A DNA stretch of 64,000 bases from Bacillota bacterium (GTDB lineage Bacteria > Bacillota > Clostridia > DSM-8532): positions 62,001 to 126,000 of the forward strand of contig JAEZJF010000021.1 of the NCBI GenBank assembly GCA_023415825.1, read 5' to 3'. How positions within the stretch are numbered: position 1 is the stretch's first letter; each line of letters begins with the position of its first letter. Shown one piece after another: positions 1 through 8,669 of the stretch. The notes under the pieces were generated by a model. That model saw nothing but the letters and a program-made list of their open reading frames with translations, was not told where the DNA came from and ran no database searches. Both the position numbers and the translations under genes were made by a program.

Positions 1-878
1 TTCTTTGCCATCCGAATTGCTATTTCAAAGGCTGCTTTCTCTTCCGGGTTTGGATATTTCACTGTTGAAAAGTCCGGATCAGGAAGCTCTTGTTCCTTTA
101 CAACGAATACCTTCTCAAAGCCAATCTCTTTCAAAATTCTTCGTACTGGCTTGTTTCCGGTACCATGAAGCGGTGTATAAATCATTTTAGCGTCTTTACC
201 AAATTCTTTGGAGAGCATGGGATTAACGCAAACCTTTTTAAGAGCTTCGCAGTAGGCATCGTCCAAGGCCTTACCTATTATGATCAAAAGACCTCTTTTA
301 AGTGCCTCCTCCTTATCCATGCATTTTATACCAGCCATATCTGAAATGGCGTTGACCTCATCGATTACCAAATCGGATTCTTTGGGCGGGAGCTGACCGC
401 CATCACTGCCATATGCTTTAAAACCGTTATATTCTTTAGGGTTATGGCTGGCTGTGATAACTACTCCGCCGGCACACCCCAGATAGCGAACGGCAAAGGA
501 AAGCTGCGGCGTAGGACGCAATTCGTCAAAAAGATAAGTCTTAATTCCGCTACAGGCCATAACCAATGCGGTTTCCAGCGCGAATTCATAAGAAAAGCGG
601 CGGGAGTCATAGGCTATTGCTATGCCTTTATCTTCCCCACCCTGCTTTATGATGAAATTTGCAAATCCCTTTGCGGCTTTGCGTATGGTATATTTATTTA
701 TACGGTTGGTACCGGCACCAATCATTCCCCGCATACCACCCGTTCCAAATTCAAGATCACGGTAGAAACGATCCTCTATCTCTTTTTCATCGTTTTGAAT
801 GCTTAATAGCTCAGCCTTTGTGCTTTCGTCAAAATAAGAGCTCTCAAGCCAAAAGTGATAATTATCTCTGTAACTCAT
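1..878 (-). CDS. Phospho-sugar mutase (phosphoglucomutase/phosphomannomutase family), C-terminus cut by window edge
   Basis: The reading frame is open from an ATG at 876-878 to the window edge, so the C-terminal part is missing. The protein interconverts hexose 1- and 6-phosphates through a phosphoserine in the cytoplasm. What is seen: a long N-terminal domain containing GTGGMRG, the family's active-site loop TASHNP with the phospho-acceptor serine, and further on TPLHGTGN, typical of the alpha-D-phosphohexomutase fold. The start has GGAGAGG four bases upstream. It follows spoVS by 13 bp and is probably cotranscribed with ymdB-spoVS. Substrate (glucose, mannose or glucosamine) cannot be decided from the visible part; the layout is closest to the PgcA-type alpha-phosphoglucomutases of Firmicutes. 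Confidence 0.9.
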   Translation of the reverse strand, partial: MSYRDNYHFWLESSYFDESTKAELLSIQNDEKEIEDRFYRDLEFGTGGMRGMIGAGTNRINKYTIRKAAKGFANFIIKQGGEDKGIAIAYDSRRFSYEFALETALVMACSGIKTYLFDELRPTPQLSFAVRYLGCAGGVVITASHNPKEYNGFKAYGSDGGQLPPKESDLVIDEVNAISDMAGIKCMDKEEALKRGLLIIIGKALDDAYCEALKKVCVNPMLSKEFGKDAKMIYTPLHGTGNKPVRRILKEIGFEKVFVVKEQELPDPDFSTVKYPNPEEKAAFEIAIRMAK

Positions 879-891
879 GATACCTCTCCGT

Positions 892-1161
892 TCATAATGT
901 TCTTCTGGGCTCAACTATCAACTTCATGGCTGTACGTTCTTCACCGTCGATTAATATTTCTGAAAAGGCCGGGATGCAGACCAATTCAATACCCAAAGGT
1001 GCCAGGAAGCCTCTTGCAATAGCTACAGCCTTTACTGCCTGATTCAATGCACCGGCCCCTATGGACTGCACTTCCGCAATACCTCTGTCCCGTATTACAC
1101 CGGCAATAGCCCCTGCCACAGAATTAGGATTGGACTTGGAAGAAACCTTCAACACATCCAT
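892..1161 (-). CDS. spoVS: Stage V sporulation protein S
   Basis: A small Alba-fold protein of 89 residues (SpoVS homologues are about 86) that affects spore coat assembly and septation timing in Bacillus. The sequence starts MDVLKVSSKS and carries the conserved core AGAIAGVIRDRG followed by IGAGALNQAVKA. An upstream in-frame start at 1188 exists, but TTGGAGG lies just before the ATG at 1161, which fixes the start here. The gene sits between ymdB and the mutase in the conserved rny-ymdB-spoVS order seen in Bacilli and Clostridia. Its presence marks the organism as a spore former or a close relative. Very highly conserved family, so identification is secure. Confidence 0.95.
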   Translation of the reverse strand: MDVLKVSSKSNPNSVAGAIAGVIRDRGIAEVQSIGAGALNQAVKAVAIARGFLAPLGIELVCIPAFSEILIDGEERTAMKLIVEPRRTL

Positions 1162-1188
1162 ATTTGACAACCTCCAAAAACAAATCAC

Positions 1189-1974
1189 TTAAATCTTTAT
1201 ATAATCCGATATTCTTTTTATTTCAGTTGCTCTCTTTTTTTCTTCATCTATGGTTATTATGACTGCGTTAATCTGGGATCTTCCCTCGGCAATCTCATGC
1301 TGTATGGGAAGGCCCAAAGTAAATTTCCGAATAATGAGGTCTTTTTCCACACCGATAACGCCATCCGCAGGGCCTGTCATACCCACGTCGGAAATGAACG
1401 CCGTGCCTTTGTCCAATATTCTCTCATCCGCTGTCTGAACATGAGTATGGGTTCCTACCACACATGAGACACGTCCATCTAGATAATAGGCTAGTGCTGT
1501 CTTCTCACTGGTAGCTTCGGCATGAAAATCGACCAGAATGGTGTCAGCTTGACCTTTAAGATAGGCCAGCTCCCGATCTGCAGTTTGAAAAGGACAATCT
1601 ACAGGGCTATCCATGTAAACTCGCCCTAAAAGGCTTATAACCGCCAGACGCATACCGTTTTTTTCTAAGACCAGGCGCCCTTTTCCAGGTACTCCTTTTG
1701 GATAATTAGCCGGTCTGATGATCTTAATACCGGAATCAATAATATTTAGTATTTCCTTGCGGGCCCAGGTATGATTGCCCATGGTTATGGCATCAATACC
1801 GGTATCAAAGATTTCCTGGGATGTATTGTAGCTGATGCCTTTACCACCCGCTGCGTTCTCACCGTTTGCTATGCAAAAATCAGGCTTATAAACTGATTTA
1901 AGCTCGGACATCTTGGCCTTAAGTGTCTCCCTGCCCAGTTCCCCAAATACATCACCAACAAAAAGGATCTTCAA
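1189..1974 (-). CDS. ymdB: YmdB-family metallophosphoesterase
   Basis: This 261-residue protein belongs to the YmdB/TIGR00282 calcineurin-like family. The B. subtilis member hydrolyses 2',3'-cyclic nucleotides and affects biofilm versus motility decisions. Metal-binding motifs visible in order: GDVFGELGR near the N-terminus, NGENAAGGKG, GNHTWAR, VDFHAEATSEK and VGTHTHVQTAD. Length equals the family norm. The start is TTG (1972-1974) with GAGGAAG seven bases upstream. It lies 72 bp downstream of rny, separated by a strong terminator hairpin, and 27 bp before the spoVS ATG. Expression may therefore depend on read-through or a local promoter. Confidence 0.93.
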   Translation of the reverse strand: MKILFVGDVFGELGRETLKAKMSELKSVYKPDFCIANGENAAGGKGISYNTSQEIFDTGIDAITMGNHTWARKEILNIIDSGIKIIRPANYPKGVPGKGRLVLEKNGMRLAVISLLGRVYMDSPVDCPFQTADRELAYLKGQADTILVDFHAEATSEKTALAYYLDGRVSCVVGTHTHVQTADERILDKGTAFISDVGMTGPADGVIGVEKDLIIRKFTLGLPIQHEIAEGRSQINAVIITIDEEKKRATEIKRISDYIKI

Positions 1975-2006
1975 TTAATTCTTCCTCTCTAATAGAGCTC
2001 TTGTAC

Positions 2007-2039
2007 AAAAAACCACAGGAAGCGTTTTCACGCTTCCTG
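2007..2039 (-). terminator. Intrinsic terminator between rny and ymdB
   Basis: Read on the minus strand, CAGGAAGCG, a six-base loop and CGCTTCCTG form a perfect 9-bp stem. It is followed after three bases by a run of six T. It lies 8 bp after the rny stop and would end or attenuate the rny transcript before ymdB. Confidence 0.85.
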
Positions 2040-2046
2040 CATACAA

Positions 2047-3621
2047 CTATTTTGCAAATTCTACGGCTCGTGTTTCCCTGATGACATGAACCTTGATTTG
2101 CCCTGGATAGTCCATTTCATTTTCAATTCGTTTGACAATGTCTCGCGCCACCATGATCATGCTATCATCATTAACAAGCTCCGGCTTAACCATGATACGG
2201 ACCTCACGTCCGGCCTGAATGGCGAAGGATTTGTCAACCTCAGGGAAGGTATTTGCAATCTCCTCCAGCTTCTGCAGACGCTTAACATAAGTTTCCAAAG
2301 TTTCTCTTCTGGCTCCCGGCCTAGCACCCGAAATAGCATCAGCAGCCTGAACCAGAACTGCTACGATTGTGGTTGCTTCTACATCGCCATGGTGAGCCAT
2401 TACGGCGTGAATGACATCTTCACTTTCTTTATACTTTCTACAAATGTCAGCACCAATAGTGACATGGGTTCCTTCCACCTCATGGTCTATTGACTTGCCG
2501 ATATCGTGTAAAAGACCTGCACGCTTTGCCAACGTCACGTCCTCACCAAGTTCGGCAGCCATAAGTCCTGCAAGGTGGGATACTTCGATAGAGTGTTGGA
2601 GAACATTTTGTCCATAGCTTGTTCTGTACTTGAGCTTGCCAAGCAGCTTGACAATCTCAGGATTCAAGCCGTGAACACCGGTTTCGAATGTCGCGCGGTC
2701 GCCTTCCTCACGAATGGCATTGTCGACCTCTTTGCGCGCTTTTTCAACCATTTCCTCAATACGGGCAGGGTGAATTCTTCCATCAATAATTAATTTCTCA
2801 AGGGTAATACGGGCGACCTCACGTCTGATGGGGTCAAATCCGGACAATATAACGGCTTCAGGTGTATCATCAATAATCAGATCAATTCCTGTAAGCGTCT
2901 CAAGAGTCCTGATATTCCGACCTTCTCTTCCGATAATTCGGCCCTTCATCTCATCATTTGGTAAAGCCACCACTGAAACTGTAATCTCCGATGCATGATC
3001 GGCGGCACATCTCTGAATGGCTGTGGACAACACTTCCTTGGATTTACGGTTAGCTTCCTCCTTGGCGCGCTCATAAATGTCCTTGACCATGATAGCCGCT
3101 TCGTGCTTGACTTCACCCTCAATGTTACTTAAAAGATACTGTTTTGCTTCCTCAACAGACAGCCCGGAGATACTTTCAAGCTTTTCAATCTGCTTTTTGT
3201 GAATCTCTTCTATATCGGCCTGTCTTATCTCAATTTCACGGATCTGCTTATTCAGCGATTCTTCCTTTTTCTCAAGGGTATCCATTTTCTTTTCAAGGGT
3301 TTCATCCTTTTGCTGCAGCCTTCTTTCGGTACGCTGAATCTCAGTTCTGCGTTCACGGACCTCCCTTTCAAGCTCTACCCTGCTTTTGTGAATTTCCTCA
3401 CGTGCTTCTATCAAAGCATCACGCTTTTTTCTCTCTGCAACTTTCTCAGCTTCACTTACAATACGCAGGCTTTCCTTTTCTGCACTCTCAAACTCTGCCT
3501 CTGCCACACGTTTTCTATGTTCAACTCCCTTTCGGAAGAATATAAGTGAACTAATGAATGCTACGATAAGTCCAATAACTAGTCCTATTATAATAGAAAA
3601 AATATCTGGAATATTACTCAC
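2047..3621 (-). CDS. rny: Ribonuclease Y
   Basis: Membrane-anchored endoribonuclease (524 residues, family norm about 520) that initiates mRNA decay. Domain order seen: one N-terminal membrane helix (about residues 5-28, ending before FFRKG), a long charged coiled coil (about 30-200), a KH RNA-binding domain with GRIIGREGRNIRTLE, and an HD hydrolase domain with HSIEVSHLAG and LLHDIGKS. The ATG has GGAGGTG eight bases upstream. A near-consensus promoter lies at 3716-3744 and a strong terminator follows the gene. The neighbours ymdB and spoVS are the usual partners. Nothing is missing from the catalytic motifs. Confidence 0.97.
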   Translation of the reverse strand: MSNIPDIFSIIIGLVIGLIVAFISSLIFFRKGVEHRKRVAEAEFESAEKESLRIVSEAEKVAERKKRDALIEAREEIHKSRVELEREVRERRTEIQRTERRLQQKDETLEKKMDTLEKKEESLNKQIREIEIRQADIEEIHKKQIEKLESISGLSVEEAKQYLLSNIEGEVKHEAAIMVKDIYERAKEEANRKSKEVLSTAIQRCAADHASEITVSVVALPNDEMKGRIIGREGRNIRTLETLTGIDLIIDDTPEAVILSGFDPIRREVARITLEKLIIDGRIHPARIEEMVEKARKEVDNAIREEGDRATFETGVHGLNPEIVKLLGKLKYRTSYGQNVLQHSIEVSHLAGLMAAELGEDVTLAKRAGLLHDIGKSIDHEVEGTHVTIGADICRKYKESEDVIHAVMAHHGDVEATTIVAVLVQAADAISGARPGARRETLETYVKRLQKLEEIANTFPEVDKSFAIQAGREVRIMVKPELVNDDSMIMVARDIVKRIENEMDYPGQIKVHVIRETRAVEFAK

Positions 3622-3672
3622 CTCCTTCGGCTTTTGTTGTTTTCATACGAATTCATCATCAATAAAGCAATA

Positions 3673-3707
3673 AATGGCACTAAAAAATACGCATACGCAA
3701 TGCCATT
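3673..3707 (-). other. Inverted repeat in rny 5' leader
   Basis: AATGGCA (3673-3679) and TGCCATT (3701-3707) are perfect complements flanking a 21-base loop that contains GCGTAT in tandem (minus strand). It lies between the rny promoter and its ribosome site, so it would form in the leader RNA. There is no T-run, so it is not a terminator. Function unknown. Confidence 0.4.
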
Positions 3708-3715
3708 ATGGAACT

Positions 3716-3744
3716 ATTGTATACAGTTTTAAATTTCATGTCAA
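3716..3744 (-). promoter_or_regulatory. Sigma-A-type promoter of rny
   Basis: On the minus strand TTGACA (3739-3744), a 17-bp spacer and TACAAT (3716-3721). The -35 box overlaps the folD stop codon (3741-3743), so the promoter is built into the end of the upstream gene. The transcript would have a leader of about 90 bases before the rny ATG. Confidence 0.75.
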
Positions 3745-4604
3745 GAAAGCCTATCGTTTTTGTGCATATTGTAGGCCTTAATTGTATTCTTTAACAACAT
3801 GGCTCTGGTCATAGGACCTACACCGCCGGGTACCGGTGTTATGGCCGAGGCTATTTTACTAACCTCCTCAAAGGCCACATCTCCCGTCATACCCCCGTCG
3901 GGGGTGCGATTGATGCCCACATCCACAACCACGGCACCTTCCTTGACATAATCTTTTGTAATAAAGTTAGCCTTCCCGATAGCCGCTATCAAAATGTCCG
4001 CACCTTTACATACTTCTTTCAGATTTTTGGTTTTGGAATGGCAAATGGTGACCGTGGCATTGGCGTGAAGCATCAGCATGGACATGGGCTTGCCCACGAT
4101 ATTGCTTCTTCCCACTATGACACAGTTTTTCCCCGCTATTGTAAGACCGGCATCCTTCAGAAGCTCCATGACACCCGCAGGTGTACAGGGTGCAAAGATC
4201 AGATTGCCAATCATAAGTTCACCTACATTGTAGGGATGAAAGGCGTCCACATCTTTTTTAGGGCTAATTCTTCTTATGACCTTTCCTTCATCCAGATGCT
4301 TGGGAATAGGAAGCTGAACCAATATACCGTCCACGGCCTGATCTTCATTGAGTGCGTCAATAAGCTCAAGAAGCTGTTCTTCTTTTGTTTCCTCGGGCAG
4401 GGTATATTCAAAGGACCTGATCCCTACTTCTTCACAATCCCTTTTTTTGCTGTTCACATAAATTCTCGAAGCCGGATCATTGCCGACAATGACCACCGCA
4501 AGCCCAGGAACATTGCCCTTTGAGGCCAGGTCTTTAACTTCCTGTCTCATGGCTTCCTTCATTCTTTTTGCCAGGTCCTTGCCGTTCAATAATGTATATG
4601 CCAT
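3741..4604 (-). CDS. folD: Bifunctional methylenetetrahydrofolate dehydrogenase/cyclohydrolase
   Basis: FolD (287 residues from the chosen start; family about 285) oxidises 5,10-methylene-THF to methenyl-THF with NADP and hydrolyses it to 10-formyl-THF in the cytoplasm. Seen: the catalytic lysine region YVNSKKRDCEEVG, the GILVQLPIPKH motif, the dinucleotide loop GRSNIVGKPM and the C-terminal signature PGGVGPMTRAML. A longer frame to 4691 exists, but AAGGA seven bases before the ATG at 4604 and homology starting at MAYTLLNG favour this start. Upstream is the LysR gene, whose stop lies 87 bp away. Well-conserved housekeeping gene. Confidence 0.95.
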   Translation of the reverse strand: MAYTLLNGKDLAKRMKEAMRQEVKDLASKGNVPGLAVVIVGNDPASRIYVNSKKRDCEEVGIRSFEYTLPEETKEEQLLELIDALNEDQAVDGILVQLPIPKHLDEGKVIRRISPKKDVDAFHPYNVGELMIGNLIFAPCTPAGVMELLKDAGLTIAGKNCVIVGRSNIVGKPMSMLMLHANATVTICHSKTKNLKEVCKGADILIAAIGKANFITKDYVKEGAVVVDVGINRTPDGGMTGDVAFEEVSKIASAITPVPGGVGPMTRAMLLKNTIKAYNMHKNDRLS

Positions 4605-4691
4605 AAAATCATCCTTCTCCATTAGTTTATTTTTATCATAATCAGTGTAAAACAATACCATTCCCCATGTCAAATGCGGGATAGGTGGCAC

Positions 4692-5558
4692 TTATTTGCA
4701 CAATGCTATAAAATCCTTTGCACTCTCAGTTAAAAATTTATTTCGATGATAAATGACGCAAAAACTTCTTTGAAACCGTATCCCTTTCAATTGAAATTGA
4801 TTAATTTCTTTTCTTTCAAGGGAATCATGCACAAGCAAGTAAGGCAGCACAGAAATACCCAAGTTTGCTTGAACTGCGCGTACAATTGATTGTGTACTGG
4901 TACTTTCCCATGCCGGAGAAATTTTCAATCCATGTGCTATCATTGTACCGTCGAATATCTCACGTCCCGCACTTCCGGCTTCTCTAAGAATTAAATTCTC
5001 ACTTTGAAGCTGAGAAAGCTCAATGGTTTTATGTTGAGCAAAAGGGTGATCATTTGCACAGATTAATACCAATTCATCGTTACGAAACTTGTGATCAATA
5101 ATATAAGAGCTATGGACAATACCCTCTATTATTCCAATGTCTATATGATTGGATAGGATATATTGTTGAATTTTATCAGAGTTGTCTATGACTACTTTTA
5201 CATCCATCTGAGGATGTGCCTGTTTAAATTCTGATATATAACTCGGTAATAAAAAATTACCTATGGTTATGCTTGCACCAATGCGGATAACCCCTATCGC
5301 ATCTAAATTTCTGACCTCTTTTTCCATATTCTCAAAAAGGCCGACAATGTGCGTTGCATATTGAAGAAAATGCTTGCCCGCTTCCGTGATATGAAGTCTT
5401 TTTGCAATACGGTCAAATAGTTTGATTCCATAGTAATCCTCAAGCTCGGATATTGAAAGACTGATTGAAGGCTGCGCAATATACAGTTTTGCTCCGGCTG
5501 CGGTTGCACTGCCAGTTTCACAAACAGTAACAAATATTTTAAGATGCCTTAATGTCAT
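4692..5558 (-). CDS. LysR-family transcriptional regulator
   Basis: A 288-residue LTTR. The N-terminal winged helix-turn-helix (residues 1-60) contains ATAAGAKLYIAQPSISLSIS and the family's LFDR motif. The rest is a two-lobed effector-binding domain. The start follows GGAGG by five bases. It is divergent from the two chromate-transporter-like genes, with a 9-bp-arm inverted repeat in the shared 110-bp gap, so it most likely regulates that pair. The effector is unknown. The domain is CysB/CysL-like in general form, but no substrate can be inferred. Confidence 0.9.
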   Translation of the reverse strand: MTLRHLKIFVTVCETGSATAAGAKLYIAQPSISLSISELEDYYGIKLFDRIAKRLHITEAGKHFLQYATHIVGLFENMEKEVRNLDAIGVIRIGASITIGNFLLPSYISEFKQAHPQMDVKVVIDNSDKIQQYILSNHIDIGIIEGIVHSSYIIDHKFRNDELVLICANDHPFAQHKTIELSQLQSENLILREAGSAGREIFDGTMIAHGLKISPAWESTSTQSIVRAVQANLGISVLPYLLVHDSLERKEINQFQLKGIRFQRSFCVIYHRNKFLTESAKDFIALCK

Positions 5559-5585
5559 AGCAGCCTCCTGCTTTATTATAACTAA

Positions 5586-5613
5586 ATTATTATGAACTAT
5601 ATAACATAATAAT
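5586..5613. promoter_or_regulatory. Inverted repeat operator between lysR and chrA-like genes
   Basis: ATTATTATG (5586-5594) and CATAATAAT (5605-5613) are perfect complements with a 10-bp spacer, centred in the divergent gap. Size and spacing suit a LysR-type binding site (two half sites about two helical turns apart overall). The regulatory role is inferred from position only. Confidence 0.55.
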
Positions 5614-5668
5614 ATTTACCATATATAAAATCAAGCACTATACTGAATAAATGAGGGGGTAATACCAG

Positions 5669-6250
5669 GTGGATAGAAAAAAACATATTTACAGGAAACT
5701 TTTTAGCTCTACTTTTTACTTAAGTGCATTTACCTTCGGCGGAGGGTTTGTGATTATTCCTCTGATGAAGAAAAAGTTCGTGGACGATCTGAAATGGATT
5801 AATGAAGATGAAATGCTGAATATGACGGCAATTGCTCAATCCTCGCCCGGAGCTGTCGCCATAAATGCATCCATACTTTTAGGGTATCGTATGGCAGGCA
5901 TATTAGGCGCCGCGGTAACCATTTTAGGAGCGGTATTGCCACCGTTAATCATCCATTCGATCCTCTCTTTTTTTTATACCGCATTTAGAGAAAACATTGT
6001 AGTAAATGCCGTTCTAAAAGGAATGCAGGCAGGAATTGCCGCAGTCATTGCCGATGTGGTACTGAATCTTGGCAGTAATGTTATAAAGAAAAAGGAGCTG
6101 ATTTCTATACTTGCAATGATAGGGGCATTTATCGCGACCTTTTTCTTAAAAATCAATGTCATGTATATTATTTTAGCCTGCGGATGTATCGGAGCCGCCC
6201 AAATCATGCTTCAAAAGAAAGAAGCCGAACAGGACGGTGATGGAAAATGA
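5669..6250 (+). CDS. Chromate transporter-like protein, first half (ChrA short type)
   Basis: A 193-residue membrane protein of the CHR family, where half-size proteins are encoded as pairs and work as heterodimers. The family signature FTFGGGFVIIPLMKKKFVDD lies at residues 21-40. QSSPGAVAINASILLGYRMAG follows, then several hydrophobic helices. The start is GTG with AGGGGGT upstream. It overlaps the next gene by ATGA. Control by the divergent LysR is likely. CHR proteins exchange chromate or other oxyanions, but many clostridial pairs have no tested substrate, so chromate should not be assumed. Confidence 0.88.
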   Translation: MDRKKHIYRKLFSSTFYLSAFTFGGGFVIIPLMKKKFVDDLKWINEDEMLNMTAIAQSSPGAVAINASILLGYRMAGILGAAVTILGAVLPPLIIHSILSFFYTAFRENIVVNAVLKGMQAGIAAVIADVVLNLGSNVIKKKELISILAMIGAFIATFFLKINVMYIILACGCIGAAQIMLQKKEAEQDGDGK

Positions 6251-6810
6251 TACTTTTAAAGCTTTTTTGGAGTTTCTTTCAAATTGGTATGTTTAGTATT
6301 GGAGGCGGCATGGCGGCCATGCCATTGATACAAAATCAAGTAGTCAATTTGAACCACTGGTTGACACTGACAGAGTTTACCGATTTGATTACCCTTGCGG
6401 GAATGACGCCGGGATCAATTGCCATCAATTCCGCAGCCTTTGTAGGAATCAGACTGGCGGGCCTTCCGGGCGCGCTCATTGCCACCATTGGCTGCATTTT
6501 TCCATCCTCCATCATTGTCTCTCTTTTGGCCTGGGTCTATTTTAAATACAAGTCCTTAACGGTTATGCAGGGCGTTTTATCCGGACTCAGATCCGCCGTT
6601 GTGGCACTTATCGCATCGGCCGGGCTAACCATTCTAGCATTGGCTCTTTGGGGCGAAAACGGATTCTCAACGGACCTGCAATCCCTTAACCCTGTTTCTC
6701 TTCTTCTCTTTTTGAGTTCAGTGTTCATTATGCAAAAGTGGAAACCCAACCCTATTTTTATCATGCTCGGTTCAGGTATTATCGGGGGCGCGATTTATCT
6801 CATGATGTGA
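6247..6810 (+). CDS. Chromate transporter-like protein, second half
   Basis: The partner of the preceding gene (187 residues). It repeats the CHR pattern: FSIGGGMAAMPLIQNQVV near residues 16-33, then GMTPGSIAINSAAFVGIRLAG. About five hydrophobic segments follow. Its ATG overlaps the previous stop (ATGA), indicating translational coupling and a heterodimeric product. The two halves appear to be ancient duplicates with opposite topology, as is known for short CHR proteins. Substrate not determinable. Confidence 0.88.
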   Translation: MILLKLFWSFFQIGMFSIGGGMAAMPLIQNQVVNLNHWLTLTEFTDLITLAGMTPGSIAINSAAFVGIRLAGLPGALIATIGCIFPSSIIVSLLAWVYFKYKSLTVMQGVLSGLRSAVVALIASAGLTILALALWGENGFSTDLQSLNPVSLLLFLSSVFIMQKWKPNPIFIMLGSGIIGGAIYLMM

Positions 6811-6822
6811 GGAGGACCATTT

Positions 6823-7359
6823 ATGAAATTACGGGTAAGAAAAGGATTTTTCTCTTGGAAGCTGGTAAATGAAAGTGGCGAAACTGAGGCAAAAATAAGT
6901 AATCTAAAATTTATAGGCGCCGCTAAAAAGATCAGCGACGCCCAAGGCAGGGTTATCTTTACCACGGATATTATAAATCTGCCCATGCAGAAGGAAAACT
7001 GGAACTATGCAGATACCAGAAAATATATCATTTATAAAGATTCAAATCCTATCGCAACTGCAAATCTTTCTTTCGCAAAAAACCCGGAACGAACGAAGGT
7101 ACAGACTTTTTTCTTCCGGCCGCCTCAAGTGGACAAAATGAACATAGAAACACCCTACGGTATCTGGAGCATTCAGCGTCAAAAGAACAATGGCCTAATG
7201 ATTACATTTGGCGGAGTCCAATTGGGAAGTGTTACTCCATTTTTTACATTCAAGCCCATTTACCTCAAACTCACAGGAAAATACGAAGTTGCTTTTTGGG
7301 CTGGAATTTACACGCTCATAGAGTACATGATGCACGAAGATGACCTGATTGTAGTGTAG
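6823..7359 (+). CDS. Uncharacterised beta-rich protein (tubby/LURP-one-like?)
   Basis: A 178-residue protein with GAGGAGG six bases before the ATG. It follows the transporter pair by 12 bp, so it probably belongs to the same operon. The sequence is rich in alternating hydrophobic strands (KGFFSWKLVNESGE, YIIYKDSNPIATA, GIWSIQRQKNNGLMITFGG) and has a hydrophobic segment near the C-terminus. No signal peptide. The pattern recalls tubby-C/LURP-one-like scramblase-fold proteins of Firmicutes, but I do not see a diagnostic motif. A similar-sized protein of that type lies at 19995. Confidence 0.6.
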   Translation: MKLRVRKGFFSWKLVNESGETEAKISNLKFIGAAKKISDAQGRVIFTTDIINLPMQKENWNYADTRKYIIYKDSNPIATANLSFAKNPERTKVQTFFFRPPQVDKMNIETPYGIWSIQRQKNNGLMITFGGVQLGSVTPFFTFKPIYLKLTGKYEVAFWAGIYTLIEYMMHEDDLIVV

Positions 7360-7372
7360 ATACATTTAAATT

Positions 7373-8365
7373 CTACAGCAATTCTTTTCTTAGCTCCTCA
7401 GGGGTTTTGGGTGACAGATATCCTACAGGAATATCAAATACGGTCAATGCTCCGGTCTTACCTTCCCGGTTAAGTTTTGCCACAGCCCGAGCATAAGCCA
7501 CAAGGGTGCTGCTGGTAAACTCAGGATTGCTGTCAAGCTTCAGAGCGAATTCTACAATGTGTTGATTCTCCAGGTTTTCTCCAGTCTTTCCGCTCCTGAT
7601 GACAAACCCGCCGTGAGGCATTTGGCCATGGTTTCTCTTGAGTTCATCCTCAGATATAAAGTGAACAATAGTGTTGTAATCTGAGAAATAGTTTGGCATC
7701 TCTTTTATGGTCTTTTCAATAAGAGTCCTGTCAGCTCCATCTTCTGCAACTACAAAACACTCGCGAAGATGCTTCTCACGCGTTGACAGCTCTGGATTTT
7801 CACCGCTTCTGACACGATTAATTGCTTCGTCAACAGGAACCGTGTATTGAATAGCATTTTTGACACCTTTAACCCGTCGTATGGCATCGGAATGCCCCTG
7901 GCTTACACCCTTTCCCCAGAAGGTGTAAACATTGCTTACCGGAAGTATGGCACCGGTATACATGCGATTAAGAGAAAACAAGCCGGGGTCCCAGCCAATT
8001 GATATAGCAGCAGTCTTACCGCCTGCTTTTGCAGCTTCATCTACGCTGGCGAAATAGTCGGGAATTTTTGCATGGGTATCAAAGGAATCCACACAATTGA
8101 ATAGACGGGCAAATTGGGGGCCCTGCTTTGGAAGATCGGTGGCTGAACCGCCACAGAGAATCATAACATCAATTGCATCCTTGTATTGTTCAGCATCGTC
8201 TATATGAACCACTTTAACACCCTTTGTAATGGTTTGAACGGTTTCAGGTGCTCTTCTTGTAAAAACCGCTTCTAGCTTCATATCGGGATTTTGTAAGAGT
8301 GAAAGCTCTACTCCTCTACCGATGTTTCCATAACCGAGAATTCCTATCCTTATCGCCTTTGACAT
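7373..8365 (-). CDS. ddh: meso-Diaminopimelate D-dehydrogenase
   Basis: Ddh (330 residues, family about 325) catalyses the NADPH-dependent one-step amination of tetrahydrodipicolinate to meso-DAP, bypassing the acyl branches. Seen: N-terminal Rossmann motif GYGNIGRG, ALTRR-like FTRRAPETV, IGWDPGLFSLNR and SQGHSDAIRRVKGVK, all typical of Ddh. A GTG at 8378-8380 is in frame, but it is part of the GGGAGG ribosome site serving the ATG at 8365. The gene stands alone with its own promoter, and with dapA-dapB at 15.5-17.2 kb it completes the route from aspartate semialdehyde to meso-DAP. It ends 13 bp from the convergent gene at 7359. Confidence 0.95.
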   Translation of the reverse strand: MSKAIRIGILGYGNIGRGVELSLLQNPDMKLEAVFTRRAPETVQTITKGVKVVHIDDAEQYKDAIDVMILCGGSATDLPKQGPQFARLFNCVDSFDTHAKIPDYFASVDEAAKAGGKTAAISIGWDPGLFSLNRMYTGAILPVSNVYTFWGKGVSQGHSDAIRRVKGVKNAIQYTVPVDEAINRVRSGENPELSTREKHLRECFVVAEDGADRTLIEKTIKEMPNYFSDYNTIVHFISEDELKRNHGQMPHGGFVIRSGKTGENLENQHIVEFALKLDSNPEFTSSTLVAYARAVAKLNREGKTGALTVFDIPVGYLSPKTPEELRKELL

Positions 8366-8389
8366 GGATGTACCTCCCACATTTATCTG

Positions 8390-8409
8390 CTAAATCCGTT
8401 TGGATTTAG
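8390..8409 (-). other. Leader hairpin or operator upstream of ddh
   Basis: CTAAATCC, four bases and GGATTTAG form a perfect inverted repeat ten bases upstream of the ddh ribosome site, within the predicted leader. It could be an operator or a leader structure. No function assigned. Confidence 0.45.
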
Positions 8410-8456
8410 TCAGAATGATCATGATGATTTGCTATTTATTGTTAATAGCCCTTTTA

Positions 8457-8485
8457 AATGTACACGAAATGAAGGATTTTTTCAA
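8457..8485 (-). promoter_or_regulatory. Promoter of ddh
   Basis: On the minus strand TTGAAA (8480-8485), a 17-bp spacer and TACATT (8457-8462). The implied leader is about 85 bases and includes the hairpin at 8390-8409. No lysine riboswitch is visible here, unlike the other lysine genes in the window. Confidence 0.55.
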
Positions 8486-8669
8486 GTGTCTTTCATTATT
8501 TTCTCATTCAATGTACTATTTTTTGAAGAGATCTGCCATGAATTTTCTTTGTTTAGTGTGATCTTATAATGTTCTATCTCATAAATTACTTAAAGCAATC
8601 TTTTTTATTTTCCCTAAAAAATGCAACTTTAAAAAAGAATAAATTGCATTTTCTCGTCATCACTTATAC

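Noticed and set aside
444..806. Plus-strand frame antisense to the phospho-sugar mutase
   Set aside because: The minus-strand mutase frame carries the conserved motifs; this is its shadow.
3144..3545. Plus-strand frames antisense to rny
   Set aside because: Shadow frames of the coiled-coil region; no start signals or family motifs.
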